Source of the DNA: Lagopus muta
Taxonomy: Eukaryota; Chordata; Aves; Galliformes; Phasianidae
Assembly: GCF_023343835.1 (NCBI RefSeq)
Contig: NC_064437.1
Coordinates: 10,939,001 to 11,003,000 of the forward strand
Reading direction: 5' to 3'
DNA length: 64,000 nt
Every line of letters begins with the position of its first letter. Positions within the stretch are counted from its first letter, which is position 1. Below, one piece after another: positions 63,301 through 64,000 of the stretch. A program made the translations under genes and the position numbers. A model generated the notes under the pieces. That model was not told the DNA's origin. It saw nothing but the letters and a program-made list of their open reading frames with translations, and searched no databases.

Positions 63301-64000
63301 ACCTAAACTAATAAATACAACTGCGGCACCTCTGTGCTATAAAACAGCAACTCTTAAATTCCCTGTAAAGCAGCAGCGTGTTGTTTAGAACATTTTCAAA
63401 CATGACGTTTATTGTACCTATTGTAACTGTAGCTATTCAAGTAAACAGAATCTAATCACTTACAGAAGTATTTGCCCAAGACGAAAACTATCTCGAACAG
63501 AAGAGAACCTTCACTGACCTCAAATTATCAGGACTTCAGTTTCTCCTCAAAAATAAAGCTTTTTGCCTCCTAGCAAAGCAGTATTATCAAATTAGGGATC
63601 AATTCCATTTAACAAATTATATTCACCAGTCTCTCAAAACTAAGTATGCCAGCATCTCTTCCTACAAATAACTACATTCGCAAGAAATTAGCTTTCAGAA
63701 GAACTCATAATATTTTTCTGATTTACACTGTATCAAACACAAGCAAATAATCTACACCCACAGACAATACAGAACAATAAGATGCATAAAGCTATAACGT
63801 AAGTCTAGAAGAAGCAAGAGTAAAAATAAATACATGTCATGAGCATATAAACAAGAGCTTAACCTCCTCTTCTGTACCATAAGCAGCTTTTTTTTTTGCA
63901 CTGTTTTACACTGAACTTTGATTTTTAAACCACAAATGAAAGAGAAAGGTCAAAACAGCAAGTTACATGTGAATGACTAGCAATGCCCATCTGTCCCTTT

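Larger units (their letters stand above)
56606..64000 (-). other. ZZZ3: ZZZ3 intron upstream of first coding exon (to window edge)
   Basis: About 7.4 kb lacking coding similarity. It contains a diverged CR1 copy (56802-57115), a hairpin (57613-57639), a G-run (60319-60337) and a more GC-rich patch (about 62745-62950). No CpG island typical of a housekeeping promoter is visible, so the ZZZ3 promoter and first exons probably lie beyond 64000. A noncoding 5' exon here cannot be excluded. Confidence 0.65.

Noticed and set aside
1..64000. CRISPR arrays, operons, tRNA/rRNA genes, endogenous retroviruses
   Set aside because: No regularly spaced repeats, cloverleaf sequences, LTR pairs or gag/pol-like frames were seen; the window is ordinary split-gene vertebrate DNA.

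Overview
This window is vertebrate nuclear DNA, almost certainly from a bird. It holds two split protein-coding genes in tail-to-tail orientation, with large AT-rich introns. The interspersed repeats are CR1 LINE fragments, the dominant repeat family of birds, and I see no mammalian-type Alu, B1 or L1. Galliform is possible, but the species cannot be fixed from what I can see.

Plus strand, 1 to about 25.2 kb: the 3' part of AK5 (adenylate kinase 5). The window opens inside an intron. Six coding exons follow: 4062-4104, 4825-4869, 11773-11936, 12919-13035, 16051-16239 and 23838-23942. They join in phase into 220 codons plus a TAG stop. They encode the end of the inter-domain linker and the whole second (C-terminal) adenylate kinase domain. 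The P-loop core, the GFLIDGYPR motif and the fold are intact. Several nucleotide-binding positions differ from the AK5/AK1 pattern, and there is a short C-terminal tail. This is the most notable protein-level observation.

Minus strand, 28241 to 56605: the complete coding region of ZZZ3 (ZZ-type zinc finger protein 3). It has eleven coding exons whose boundaries all agree in phase: 2718 nt, 905 residues plus TGA (about 903 in human). A 1.5 kb first coding exon encodes the disordered N-terminal half. Small exons follow, encoding a helical segment, the SANT/Myb domain and the C-terminal ZZ zinc finger. The 5' UTR exons and promoter lie further up, at or beyond the right edge.

Between the two stop codons lie 4.3 kb with the two convergent 3' UTRs. 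The rest is intronic: CR1 remnants, a polypyrimidine tract, homopolymers, short tandem duplications and a few striking inverted repeats. I found no tRNA, rRNA, CRISPR array, bacterial feature or intact transposon. I see no clear previously undescribed system. The best candidates for a second look are the altered AK5 second domain, a duplicated splice-donor decoy after one AK5 exon, and some unexplained intronic blocks.
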